A stretch of DNA of 64,000 nucleotides from Heterobilharzia americana (taxonomy: Eukaryota > Platyhelminthes > Trematoda > Strigeidida > Schistosomatidae): positions 128,775,113 through 128,839,112 of the forward strand of contig OX104127.1 in the NCBI GenBank assembly GCA_944470555.2, given 5' to 3'. This document shows, one piece after another, positions 51,101-54,835 of the stretch. Position numbers and translations under genes: made by a program. Position 1 is the stretch's first letter, and each line of letters opens with the position of its first letter. Under the pieces are notes generated by a model that was not told where the DNA came from, did not search any database, and saw only the letters and a program-made list of their open reading frames with translations.

Positions 51101-54100
51101 TGCTAGTGTTTCATGAATGTAACTTTATAACTGATCACAAAAATCTTGATATGTATATCTTGGATTCTGAGTGAATTGTTTTTTGCCAAAATGCTTCGTT
51201 TAACTGTTTCTTGACTAATCCTGTTGGTACACTAGTAGAGAAAACCAATCAAATTACAAACAGGTTCCTAGATCTAAGACTTTATCAACAACTATTCTAT
51301 TTATATGTAATGATGCATGCTTGTGATATTCCTTTGAGTTGTATATTAAGCACTTGTCAATGATTCATGAAAATAAGCCCAATTCACAGTAGGTATAGGG
51401 AAGTGCACACTATTTTCGATGAACTTTCCTGGCGGTTTCACGTCTCAGATACCTTACGTATCAAGTTTATATAATGAGATTTGGTACTTTTTACTATCTT
51501 TCTCTTGAAATTATATTAATTTCATAATTACCGTGATTTTTAGACGAAATTTTTTGAAACATTTGCTGACTAAAAGACCAGTAAACACTGTTGATTTTTG
51601 ATAGAGGTTGTGCATTGAAGATGACATGAAAACCTTAGTCATGGCTAGATTCAAACTGGCTGGCGGTAAATTACTAACCAGATGGTCTACCAACTGAGTT
51701 ATGAGATTTGCTCATTGACTTGGTCTTCTCTTTGCCTCGGTCATTTATTCTGCATAGTTGATTCGTCGACAGTTACACGGATAAACATGTGATAGACACA
51801 GCGAGGATATAAATATTCTGCTTTACTGTGGTGTTATCAAACTGTCTATTACCCTAACATTTACTAAATTAACATATCGGGTTGCCGTTTTTCTGCTAGT
51901 AGGGCAGTTCTTTCCAAGATAAAATAATTGGTTACCTTAGCAGTTGTTGGGATGGCTGTGAAAATTATTTATTATCGTGAAATGATGGAAAAGATTTGAG
52001 GTTCGGGATGAGGATGATGGTGGTTTGGCGTTCTCTGAGCTTTGATATTTTGTCGTGAAAGATTCATTACTAGGCTTAGTGACATCTTCAGCAGTATGGG
52101 CATAAAGAAGTCAGCCACTCACTATGGTGCAATTATAGGCATTAAACAAACCTAATCTTCTAAAGACATAGTTATCAAATAAAATTCTCTAGTAAGTGTA
52201 GCGTGTTTTAACTTTGATATGTGACTGTGATGATTTCGTTAGCAGACTTAGCAGCATCTTCAGCACTTATACGGTAAATAGTTAAAGCATGATTAAAGGT
52301 TAAGCTAATGGCTAGACGTCGTTTTTGCCAGCTTTGGAAACTATCCAGCTGCATATTAAAGAAAAGATTTGTAACACTGCATGATGCATCTAATAATAAA
52401 TTTCAACAGAGATTAAGAAACGATTTCCAAAAGAAACAAACGAAACTAGCTGTCAGCAAACTGCGTGTTGATTCGCTTACTCTGATGTTTGTTTTCTTCC
52501 TAGATAGATGGAATGAACCTATATCCACTTCTCTGTTGATCCAAGTTTCACCTGAAAGACAGGCTTCTGCAAACTCTTTTACAGCTTTTGAACCTGCTTG
52601 TTATAGAAGTTCTACAACGTCATTTCGAAACTTTTCACTACGGTTAGATCAGATATGTTGGAAGGCGACTGAAAACCATGGAAAGACTGACATCTGTTAC
52701 AGCCCAGTTTTCAGCTGCCTAGGAGTCCACACTCAGAGAATGATGCTGAATCACACTCATATATTCAGGTCTGTCGTTGATCATGTTGTCATCCGATGTC
52801 TTGCATTCCCCAACCTCCAATTAGTGAGTTTCTTGAGCATGTCTTACTTAAAAAAACGCCCAGCGCTAATATGTGACCCGTCCTGAAACAGATTTCCCAG
52901 AGTTCAAGCCAGAGGATAGGCAATATACAGTCACTGAGTTTGGTGTGCAAACAAGTACTTGGTGAGGATACGAGATTTTGTTCTTCCTGTTTCACAAGTA
53001 AACACATGCTGGATTCGGATCCAGGTTCTGAATAGTCAGTTTCATGTAAAGTCGTGAGTGTACACTCATGATAAATCTTTAGGTAGACGGAGGTAGATAT
53101 CCGTTTCCTCTTAATTTTCAATGGTCAACTGCCTGACATTGCGGCACGATGAGGACTGTTTGAAAATAAACAAGTTTACTGGAAACATTCAAACTTAAAA
53201 CAGTGATATTTGAATAGCAGAAAACATTGTATCATTATAACGCTGTTGCTTGTATTATCCCGTCGCTGGGTGAACCGCACTGAAGAGTCTTCCTTGGCAT
53301 ATGGGCTCCTGCCTAGATACCCCGATATTTCCTGTGTTTGAATTAGATATTAATGATGGATAGTGGCTTGCAGTGGAATATGGGACGCGCTTTCCGTCTT
53401 ATTTAGGATTCGTCAGCTGAATGTACCTGCATCCCAGTATGGAATCAGATGGTACTTCTACACGTGCGTGAATAACTATTAGCTTGTTTCGGCAATGTTG
53501 GAGTCGACCAGAAGCTCATTAGTTTACCAACGGCAGAAAGATCGAGTAATTGTCATTATGTCCTCTTCAGTATTGAAATATGCTTCTCAAGCACTGCTAT
53601 CTAAAATTTATGTATGACTTCCAAAAAGGTAAGATTTGAAGAATTGGCCATAAACACTACTTCCTTCTTGATTATAAAATGCCTATGTCCTACTCATACT
53701 AAACAAAATAAAACCTCTTTGCATCTGTTGACTCACCATTCTAAACGATAACTCAATAGTGTTAAAAGTATTGAGCCAGAGATTTGAAATACTATCGTGA
53801 AAAGGTAGGAGAAATTGCCAGTTGGTAGCCCTGAATTCAGAAAAATTCCACAGTAGTACACTGCAATGTGATGTTAAATTTATGATAGGTATTGGATGAT
53901 AGTGGAATCCAGGGGGCCAGCTTCATTCTATTTGCGACTCGAAAGCCAGATGTACCTGCCTCCCAGAGAGTGACCCTCAATTTATAAGAAAAAATTCGAT
54001 GTAAAAACATCAATAAGCACTAATGCAATAATTCAAGTTATCTCTTCCATTATCTTCTCAATCAAAATGAAATTCTTTTTCATCCTAACAATTTGAACAG

Positions 54101-54351
54101 GTGAATTCGGGAAAGTATGCGCCGGGGACTTTGTAATTTTGCCTGAGAATAAACTTCAACTCGTTGCTATAAAAATGCTACACCCAAATGTTAATGATAA
54201 AACGCGTCAAGACTTTTTAACAGAAGCCAATACAATGAGTCAGTTGGACCATCCAAATATTGTACAACTGATTGGATTAGTGACCAAATCTGAACCTAAG
54301 ATGATAGTTATTGAATTTATGGAGAATGGTTCATTAGATAATTATCTACGG
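3731..54351 (+). CDS. Eph-family receptor tyrosine kinase, partial multi-exon gene
   Basis: Single-pass membrane receptor tyrosine kinase of the Eph family, which binds membrane-anchored ephrins and signals through a cytoplasmic kinase. Nine internal exons are visible: 3731-3923, 12244-12380, 20784-21010, 26697-26867, 29237-29327, 40619-40835, 42500-42591, 47634-47777 and 54101-54351. Every intron is GT-AG and the codon phase matches across all eight junctions. Domain order is FN3, FN3, transmembrane helix, juxtamembrane segment, kinase N-lobe, which is the Eph layout. The best family markers are PSAPRNV at the start of FN3-1, EIDPRRIMIKRTIGEGEFGK at the kinase start, and EFMENGSLDNYLR near the hinge. 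The 5' exons (signal peptide, ephrin-binding and Cys-rich domains) and the 3' exons (catalytic loop, DFG, activation segment, SAM) are outside the window. The introns are 1.7 to 11.3 kb and full of retroelements. The family call is firm; orthology to a particular Eph is not testable here. Confidence 0.93.
4705..4820 (+). mobile_element. Degenerate SMalpha-like SINE with ruined hammerhead ribozyme
   Basis: The stretch around 4750-4800 follows the schistosome SMalpha hammerhead: ATGAGTCCTGAAAAGG, then AAACcGCGCGTCCTGAATT, then CTGCTAGTTACC. The 5' core has lost its CTG and the GAAA box reads GAAAAC. Self-cleavage is not expected. Recognised by pattern against the family consensus known for Schistosoma. 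Confidence 0.65.
5432..5683 (-). mobile_element. Penelope-like element fragment, GIY-YIG endonuclease region
   Basis: On the minus strand an 83-codon open stretch includes KYIGQSSRTG, then a KSLAMS--VIAHNHTIAWNKV region. This follows the conserved order of the C-terminal GIY-YIG nuclease of Penelope-like retroelements: Y(I/V)G-(S/T)SR, a basic helix with R--(E/D)H, then KS-LA and NHTI-W. Only about 70 residues are seen and no reverse transcriptase lies next to it, so it is a fragment. Other GIY-YIG proteins are possible, but the R-T-DH and NHTI-W spacing favours Penelope. Confidence 0.55.
6046..6135 (-). repeat. tRNA-like SINE head
   Basis: On the minus strand an A-box-like GGCTCAGTGATAAA (6112-6124) is followed about 40 nt later by a B-box-like GGTTTGAATCT (6070-6080). 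No acceptor stem pairing, so it is a SINE or pseudogene, not a tRNA gene. Confidence 0.5.
9061..9250 (-). pseudogene. Unrecognised coding-like stretch
   Basis: A 61-codon minus-strand frame with moderately balanced composition: WERYPAWLLRDGHKIILSFT, then EHLVDSQHLPPPENSSNVPY and KVRLRRSEGAKD, then a stop. Local GC is higher than in the flanks, which suggests old coding or repeat sequence. I do not recognise the product. A retroelement gag or pol tail is one possibility. Confidence 0.3.
9867..11178 (-). mobile_element. RTE-like non-LTR retrotransposon, copy B, truncated with internal deletion
   Basis: Aligns collinearly with copy A (657-2225 equivalent) in the same orientation. The catalytic region reads EDLDLCLMS (about 10620-10650), meaning the FAD of FADD has been deleted. 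A further deletion of about 90 bp relative to copy A lies near 11043. The 5' end stops at 11178 in unrelated sequence. More diverged than copies C to E, so probably older. Confidence 0.85.
12244..12380 (+). CDS. Eph receptor exon: second half of FN3 domain 1
   Basis: Acceptor TTTTTTATTTTAG ends at 12243 and donor GTAAGA starts at 12381. One base completes the codon split at 3923 (AG|C, Ser), and the exon leaves with one base of a codon. The translation runs SLVLIGLNLGKSIILSVI, then ATNELSEHLSHLELIQ and STASVTIQLPNP. The pattern L-GLN-G--I-LSVIATNE-S is the usual end of an FN3 domain (strands E to G) in Eph receptors, where 'V-A-N-(V/I)S' precedes the last strand. The phase fit with the exon 8.3 kb upstream is exact, which supports the join. 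Confidence 0.9.
12450..12606 (-). repeat. Dispersed repeat with tRNA-like head
   Basis: On the minus strand: TGGCTCAGTTGGTAG (A-box-like, near 12588-12602), then GGCTTGAATCC (B-box-like, near 12545-12555). A unique tail follows that contains, on the plus strand, GACTATCTGAGATAGCCGCA. The same tail recurs at 18434 and 19076. It looks like a tRNA-derived SINE family. Confidence 0.6.
13360..13612. repeat. Unnamed dispersed repeat, copy 1
   Basis: Shares GACCTCCTG-AGAACTGG and the segment around GCATCGCGAT--CAGGACTAGA with 19895-20325. Class not recognised. A minus-strand open frame of 71 codons covers it, but I see no domain. Confidence 0.55.
14883..14932. repeat. (TA)n microsatellite
   Basis: About 50 bp of TA dinucleotides, uninterrupted. 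Confidence 0.97.
17630..17765 (+). mobile_element. SMalpha-like SINE, partial
   Basis: Matches the 3' body of the schistosome SMalpha SINE: a G/C-richer lead (GAGCTCCCGGTGGGAACATC), then the hammerhead (17685-17729), then CCACTGTTAGCCACGATACATC. The upstream A and B boxes are not clear. In sense orientation to the Eph transcript. Confidence 0.78.
17685..17729 (+). ncRNA. Hammerhead ribozyme, near intact (SMalpha type)
   Basis: Type I hammerhead order: stem I 5' strand ATCCAG, core CTGACGA (17691-17697), stem II GTCCT-AAAT-AGGAC, core GAAA (17712-17715), palindromic stem III ATGCGCAT, cleavage after C17723 in an AUC triplet, and stem I 3' strand CTAGAT. All core bases fit CUGANGA/GAAA. The only defect is one C-A mismatch in stem I (CTAGAT instead of CTGGAT). 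Cleavage would produce a 2',3'-cyclic phosphate and a 5'-OH end. Confidence 0.8.
18434..18577. repeat. Dispersed repeat related to 12450-12606, rearranged
   Basis: The first part (TGATTATCTAAGGTAGCTG) is in the same orientation as the 12.45-kb copy. The second part (GGTTTGAATCCAGCCACGGT, then CCAATCATCGCTCA) is inverted relative to it. So two fragments of the family face each other. Confidence 0.5.
19076..19132 (+). repeat. Dispersed repeat fragment
   Basis: GACTATCTGAGATAGCCGGA followed by GTTTGGCAAACTGGTATTG; close to the tail at 12457-12512, without the tRNA-like part. Confidence 0.55.
19818..19888 (-). repeat. tRNA-Cys-like SINE head or tRNA pseudogene
   Basis: On the minus strand: GCTCAGTGGTAGCGTATCTG, then ACTGCAGCACCAGG, the D-arm and anticodon-loop pattern of tRNA-Cys(GCA), then GGTTCAAATCT as B-box. 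The T stem and acceptor stem pair poorly, so a functional tRNA is unlikely. Confidence 0.6.
19895..20325. repeat. Unnamed dispersed repeat, copy 2, with nested extra sequence
   Basis: The ends match the repeat at 13360-13612 (GACCTCCTGTAGAACTGG; GCATCGCGATGGCGATTC; ACTTAGGACTAGACAATATG). About 200 bp in the middle (about 19950-20165) is absent from the first copy. Element type unknown. Confidence 0.5.
20784..21010 (+). CDS. Eph receptor exon: FN3-1/FN3-2 linker and start of FN3-2
   Basis: Two in-frame acceptors are possible, with AG ending at 20783 or at 20795. They differ by 12 nt and I prefer the first because of its T-rich tract. Donor GTAACT follows 21010. The exon gives about 76 residues. 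The first part, NVHFNEVKHWQANRSTAHQL to KDSVSKV, has no close match to any Eph region I know and reads as a hydrophilic linker. YEFSWEPP is the strand-B tryptophan motif of FN3-2. After it comes a Gln/Pro-rich stretch ending QDTQTMNKQ. Vertebrate Eph receptors have only a few residues between the two FN3 domains and a short B-C loop, so both parts are expanded here. Confidence 0.85.
21011..26696 (+). other. Eph intron (5.7 kb)
   Basis: Dominated by RTE copy C (21406-24760). The interval 24761-26696 is AT-rich with no feature I can name. Confidence 0.85.
21406..24760 (+). mobile_element. RTE-like (SR2-type) non-LTR retrotransposon, copy C, near full length, dead
   Basis: About 3.35 kb, starting CCTGGTTAACTAG and ending ALCFTRNPRDK, then an AAT-rich tail. 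The endonuclease part is split over frames: MGTWNV near 21672, then ELIMGREELCEMMKENGESF, FNDLMIGGSVYKHKDIHRVT (22145-22275). The RT part includes NLDFADDLCLM with the catalytic FADD intact (23942-23953), QRNLKEVASFIYVGSTVSTT and the C-terminal KLQTFINSC region. An AP endonuclease followed by RT is the normal RTE order; the element would reverse transcribe its RNA at a nicked target. Stops and frameshifts are frequent. Sense orientation to the Eph gene. Confidence 0.92.
26697..26867 (+). CDS. Eph receptor exon: middle of FN3 domain 2
   Basis: Acceptor TTGTTTTTAG ends at 26696 and donor GTAAGA starts at 26868. The exon is 171 bp, phase 0 at both ends, so skipping it would keep frame. It encodes SEGDFTVIEYQVYVWINSS, a strand-C pattern (I-EY-V--W), then an acidic and aromatic insert and LSETSIFLTDLPHPGTLGIW. 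The last part corresponds to the strand E-F turn (T-----L-P-T) of FN3. NSS is a possible glycosylation site. A (TA)n tract starts 222 bp after the donor. Confidence 0.86.
26868..29236 (+). other. Eph intron (2.4 kb)
   Basis: Holds the (TA)n tract at 27089-27147. The rest is AT-rich and unassigned. Confidence 0.85.
27089..27147. repeat. (TA)n microsatellite
   Basis: About 59 bp of TA dinucleotides, 222 bp after the 26867 exon end. Confidence 0.97.
29237..29327 (+). CDS. Eph receptor exon: end of FN3 domain 2
   Basis: Acceptor CTTTTTTGTAG ends at 29236 and donor GTAAGA starts at 29328. It is 91 bp, entering in phase 0 and leaving with one base. It encodes VKPRLSAGWGIFKKSVYYYS, then NIDRDDRNAE. 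This matches the last two FN3 strands of Eph receptors (VRAR--AGYG-FS-P--F) with Trp in place of Tyr in AGYG. The acidic end is the membrane-proximal stalk. The following intron is the longest in the window (11.3 kb) and contains the Penelope inverted pair and the ribozyme SINEs. Confidence 0.88.
29862..33345 (+). mobile_element. RTE-like non-LTR retrotransposon, copy D, near full length, dead
   Basis: About 3.5 kb, collinear with copy C. The first 900 bp are almost identical to copy C, including the same frame-breaking lesions. The endonuclease remnant runs from 30120 to about 31000 and the RT remnant from about 31500 to 33300. At 32455-32490 the RT catalytic box is gone: the frame passes from EDLNL to YPIS, where copy C has DFADDLCLM. 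Ends RWRRVSESLCSIKDQRNEQ and then an AATAATAAT tail. Contains (CAGTG)n at 31243-31262 and (GGAA)n at 31806-31832. Sense orientation to the Eph gene. Confidence 0.92.
31243..31262. repeat. (CAGTG)4 tandem repeat inside RTE copy D
   Basis: Four CAGTG units. The same expansion is in copy E at 49813-49832 but not in copy C, so it marks a D/E subfamily. Confidence 0.9.
34451..34612 (+). mobile_element. Ribozyme SINE, 5' truncated, stem II of the hammerhead deleted
   Basis: Matches 37100-37255 from GCTGGCC-CGGAACCTGAAG onward, then continues into a longer tail (GAAATATTTCCAAATCCCCA, CAACTCCCTCAAA). The hammerhead reads GCATTGCTGAGGACGAAACA: core CTGAGGA runs straight into CGAAA because about 13 nt of stem II (GTCCCATACTAGG in the intact copy) are missing. 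The palindromic stem III and GTC cleavage site remain. Inactive as a hammerhead. Confidence 0.8.
36572..36605 (-). ncRNA. Hammerhead-like remnant in Penelope 3' region, left arm
   Basis: On the minus strand: CTTGAAAAGGACC, loop, AAGATC, then GAAACGTT. A hairpin followed by GAAACG is the layout reported for hammerheads of Penelope-like elements, but the CUGANGA core is not met and stem II has a C-A mismatch. Treated as a relic. Confidence 0.35.
36619..36629. repeat. Target-site duplication, left copy (11 bp)
   Basis: ACTAAGTTTTC, repeated at 37256-37266. The uninterrupted Penelope arm (near 38910-38922, minus strand) has it once, which shows the insertion point directly. Confidence 0.85.
36643..36892. 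repeat. Fold-back hairpin of two SINE tails
   Basis: The arm GAGGGAGTTGTGGAGATTTG onward to about 36752 is the reverse complement of the arm ending at 36892 (CAACTCCCTC), with a short loop near 36753-36770. Each arm carries a broken half of the hammerhead: the left (minus) copy starts inside the stem II loop; the right (plus) copy lacks stem II. Confidence 0.85.
37159..37204 (+). ncRNA. Hammerhead ribozyme, intact core, variant stems
   Basis: Type I order with every element present: stem I GCACTG (37159-37164), core CTGAGGA (37165-37171), stem II GTCC-CATACTA-GGAC (37172-37186), core GAAA (37187-37190), palindromic stem III ACAGCTGT (37190-37197), GTC cleavage triplet with cleavage after C37198, and stem I CAGTGC (37199-37204), which pairs perfectly with the 5' strand. 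The layout equals the schistosome SMalpha hammerhead, but stem I, loop II and stem III are different sequences. A loopless stem III often needs dimers for good activity. It lies in the sense orientation of the Eph intron. Confidence 0.88.
37256..37266. repeat. Target-site duplication, right copy (11 bp)
   Basis: ACTAAGTTTTC, matching 36619-36629. Confidence 0.85.
38150..39059 (+). mobile_element. Penelope-like element, plus copy: GIY-YIG end and 3' region
   Basis: Starts near 38150 with TRLAEHSRNSKK, the helix after the GIY-YIG core. One frameshift later come KSSAIAAHALYSGHKISFEQ, TKLLQTGFLSHKERTIAEAL and HICSHPSSVNRKDGLDIPLI (38215-38410), ending in a stop near 38442. SA-A-HAL--GH-I-FE-T--L and R-I-EALHI---PSS-N are typical of the C-terminal nuclease domain of Penelope-like elements. 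The reverse transcriptase and the N-terminal half of the nuclease are absent. The 3' region then runs to 39059. Confidence 0.85.
38937..38968 (+). ncRNA. Hammerhead-like remnant in Penelope 3' region, right arm
   Basis: CTTGAAAAG, a 6-bp hairpin (GATCTT with AGGATC, loop CCTAGC), then GAAACG. Resembles Penelope hammerheads, but the first core box is not CUGANGA. Probably inactive. Confidence 0.4.
39673..39997 (+). mobile_element. 3' end of a non-LTR retrotransposon with (GTCA)n tail
   Basis: WQGKCRLPGLGHIDERELWL, then RIHEHMAENRSKSCRCI and a stop (39786-39788). This follows the C-terminal end of a schistosome RT family that reads GRCRLPGWGPRD, then NRSQWRRCI. The 3' UTR ends in nine GTCA units at 39961-39997. 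Only the last 38 codons are left. The fragment begins right after a good splice acceptor (see findings). Confidence 0.6.
39961..39997. repeat. (GTCA)9 microsatellite
   Basis: Nine GTCA units, apparently the 3' tail of the retrotransposon fragment before it. Confidence 0.95.
40619..40835 (+). CDS. Eph receptor exon: stalk, transmembrane helix, start of cytoplasmic tail
   Basis: Acceptor ATCTTCTTTAG ends at 40618 and donor GTAAGC starts at 40836. The first two bases complete a Gly codon with the last base of the 29237-29327 exon. About 73 residues are encoded. A stalk with an NSS site (SNSSEVMKPVYISNRF) leads to a strongly hydrophobic helix of about 22 residues, ILMGIMGLGAILLCCLLAIL plus IFL. 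Basic residues follow (RFCSKH), giving the stop-transfer orientation of a type I receptor. GIMGLG holds small-residue packing positions common in receptor kinase helices. The cytoplasmic part, CSKHSGSIEGN, has no tyrosine. Confidence 0.9.
40836..42499 (+). other. Eph intron (1.7 kb)
   Basis: Shortest intron seen. Contains the old composite SINE at 41886-42330; the interval 40836-41880 is unassigned. Confidence 0.85.
41886..42330 (+). mobile_element. Old, diverged composite ribozyme SINE
   Basis: Begins with the inverted tail (ATTCATCGTAGACTGAAATC), then a short remnant of a forward tail (GTGTACACTACTGAA). It continues as the forward element (TCCGGAAGTTCCAATAAG; GAGGACAAATACCCAACAAT; GCTATATCGAAAGCTGACAA), B-box-like and hammerhead regions. 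The hammerhead is decayed: CTGAACAATCCCATATTAGT and GGAAACAGC. Same architecture as 36630-37255 at an independent site. Confidence 0.7.
42500..42591 (+). CDS. Eph receptor exon: juxtamembrane segment 1
   Basis: Acceptor TACTTAACATTTAG ends at 42499 and donor GTATGT starts at 42592. It is a 92-bp exon whose first base completes an Arg codon and which leaves with one base. It encodes QMETVLVPNSSNGLINENTE, then KHMECDFQLE. The sequence is polar and acidic, with no hydrophobic stretch and no tyrosine. I recognise no motif in it. It is assigned by splice consensus, phase agreement on both sides, and position between transmembrane and kinase exons. It is the weakest single exon call in the gene. 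Confidence 0.78.
42592..47633 (+). other. Eph intron (5.0 kb)
   Basis: One tRNA-like head at 43455-43525. The rest is AT-rich and I see nothing in it; the minus-strand 107-codon frame at 43724-44047 has no recognisable domain. Confidence 0.85.
43455..43525 (+). repeat. tRNA-like sequence
   Basis: CAGCTCACTTGGTAGAGCAC (A-box-like), then ACTCAAATCCC (weak B box). The acceptor ends do not pair. Likely SINE head. Confidence 0.5.
47634..47777 (+). CDS. Eph receptor exon: juxtamembrane segment 2 and start of kinase domain
   Basis: Acceptor TTTCAATTAAAG ends at 47633 and donor GTATGT starts at 47778. Two bases complete an Ala codon with the previous exon, and the exon leaves with one base. It encodes a Ser/Thr-rich stretch (PDSSSTTDHSTPLKS), then NICDPLQPPVSVREINKEID and PRRIMIKRTIGEG. 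The KEID------IGEG segment is the Eph-family entry to the kinase domain. In vertebrate Eph receptors the corresponding upstream segment carries the autophosphorylated tyrosine of the YEDP motif; here the alignable DP is preceded by Ile-Cys, so that tyrosine is absent. The exon breaks inside the glycine-rich loop. Confidence 0.92.
48400..50756 (+). mobile_element. RTE-like non-LTR retrotransposon, copy E, internally deleted and 3' truncated
   Basis: The 5' end (CCTGGTTAACTAGTACACTA) matches copies C and D. The endonuclease remnant covers 48660-49600, including the plus-strand frame DADEEKKEEFYTQLQSVL. At 50140 the sequence jumps from GAATCGACC to GAAATCTTCCC, losing about 325 bp present in copy D (31571-31895). 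The RT remnant lacks FADD exactly as copy D does (50705-50735). The copy stops near 50756, about 850 bp short of the usual 3' end and with no A-rich tail, which is the opposite of normal 5' truncation. Sense orientation to the Eph gene. Confidence 0.9.
51637..51705 (-). repeat. tRNA-like SINE head
   Basis: On the minus strand AACTCAGTTGGTAGACCATC, then CCAGTTTGAATCTAGCCATG. Similar to the head at 12540-12603 and followed by the same kind of GAAAACC/TTCATGTCATCTTC tail. Confidence 0.5.
52308..52886 (+). pseudogene. Unrecognised 192-codon open frame, possible retroelement remnant
   Basis: The longest uninterrupted frame in the window. The translation opens MARRRFCQLWKLSSCILKKR and includes a basic helix (RLRNDFQKKQTKLAVSKLRV) and a region with W, P and F spacing (LDRWNEPISTSLLIQ). 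I recognise no domain with confidence. The N-terminal part of a Penelope-like ORF, which is basic and precedes the RT, is one possibility. It has no splice signals in phase with the Eph exons. Local GC is higher than the flanks. It may simply be a long chance frame in repeat sequence. Confidence 0.3.
53290..53455 (-). mobile_element. SMalpha-like SINE remnant with decayed hammerhead
   Basis: On the minus strand, 53349-53455 reads ATTCAGCTGACGAATCC, AAATAAGAC, GGAAAGCGCGTC and ATTCCACTGC. The CTGACGA core persists, but stem I no longer pairs and GAAA is shifted. At 53290-53325 a plus-strand piece, TTGGCATATGGGCTCC, matches the 5' part of the 17.63-kb SINE, so two fragments face each other. Confidence 0.65.
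53890..53985 (-). mobile_element. SMalpha-like SINE remnant
   Basis: On the minus strand: GGGAGGCAGGTACATCTGG, then CGAGTCGCAAATAGAATGAA, then CCTGGATTCCACTAT. Follows the SMalpha hammerhead region, but with both core boxes changed. Inactive. Confidence 0.55.
54101..54351 (+). CDS. Eph receptor exon: tyrosine kinase N-lobe and hinge
   Basis: Acceptor TTTGAACAG ends at 54100 and donor GTAAGT starts at 54352. Two bases complete the Gly codon of the glycine loop, giving GEGEFGKVCAGDF across the junction. The ATP-anchoring lysine is in VAIK (54163-54174). The helix-C glutamate is in DFLTEANTM, and DHPNIVQLIGLVTKSEP follows. Hinge region: MIVIEFMENGSLDNYLR, where the residue before EFMENGS is the gatekeeper, Ile (codon 54310-54312). 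Vertebrate Eph kinases usually have Thr here (IITEFMENGS). The exon ends in phase 0 after NYLR. No HRD or DFG exon is visible in the remaining 9.6 kb, so the catalytic half must lie beyond the window. Confidence 0.95.
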
Positions 54352-54764
54352 GTAAGTGAAGTTTTGTGAAAAACGACCGTGTCTCTTCTAATTTGAAATT
54401 CCCATGAGATTTATGATGAATACTTTCCGTTTCCGCCAAAACACTCACATTTATCAAGTGAGAAAATCCAAATTATCTTGCATTTTGTTCCTTCTGTTGC
54501 TGAAAAACTACTTCTAATACCGTAGCGAGACAATTTCTTTCTGCTTGAAAACATGCAATCGCTTAAACGTTTGAACGTTTTGATGTTATTGGTTGTGAAT
54601 TCTCGTCGTTGATTGGACACGATTGATCCGCAAATGTTTTCATATAACCTCCTGTGCGGTAACCTAACTATTGACAGTAGTTTGTATTTGATGGCAGTGA
54701 AATTCAAGACATACATTATTTCCTATTAACAATGTACCCTTCTGCCAGTGAGTTATGTGGCTGC

Positions 54765-54835
54765 CACTAAAACTCGAACCTATTCCTCGTTGCTTCGTGC
54801 GCCAAGGTATTGTCCGCTACACTACTAATACGCTT
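54765..54835 (-). repeat. tRNA-like SINE head
   Basis: On the minus strand AGTAGTGTAGCGGACAATAC, then AATAGGTTCGAGTTTTAGTG. B-box-like GGTTCGAGTTT is present; the A box is weak. Confidence 0.45.

Larger units (their letters stand above)
47778..54100 (+). other. Eph intron (6.3 kb), breaking the kinase glycine loop
   Basis: Contains RTE copy E (48400-50756), a tRNA-like head (51637-51705), an unrecognised 192-codon frame (52308-52886) and two SMalpha-like remnants (53290-53455 and 53890-53985). The interval 50757-51600 holds nothing assigned. Confidence 0.85.
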
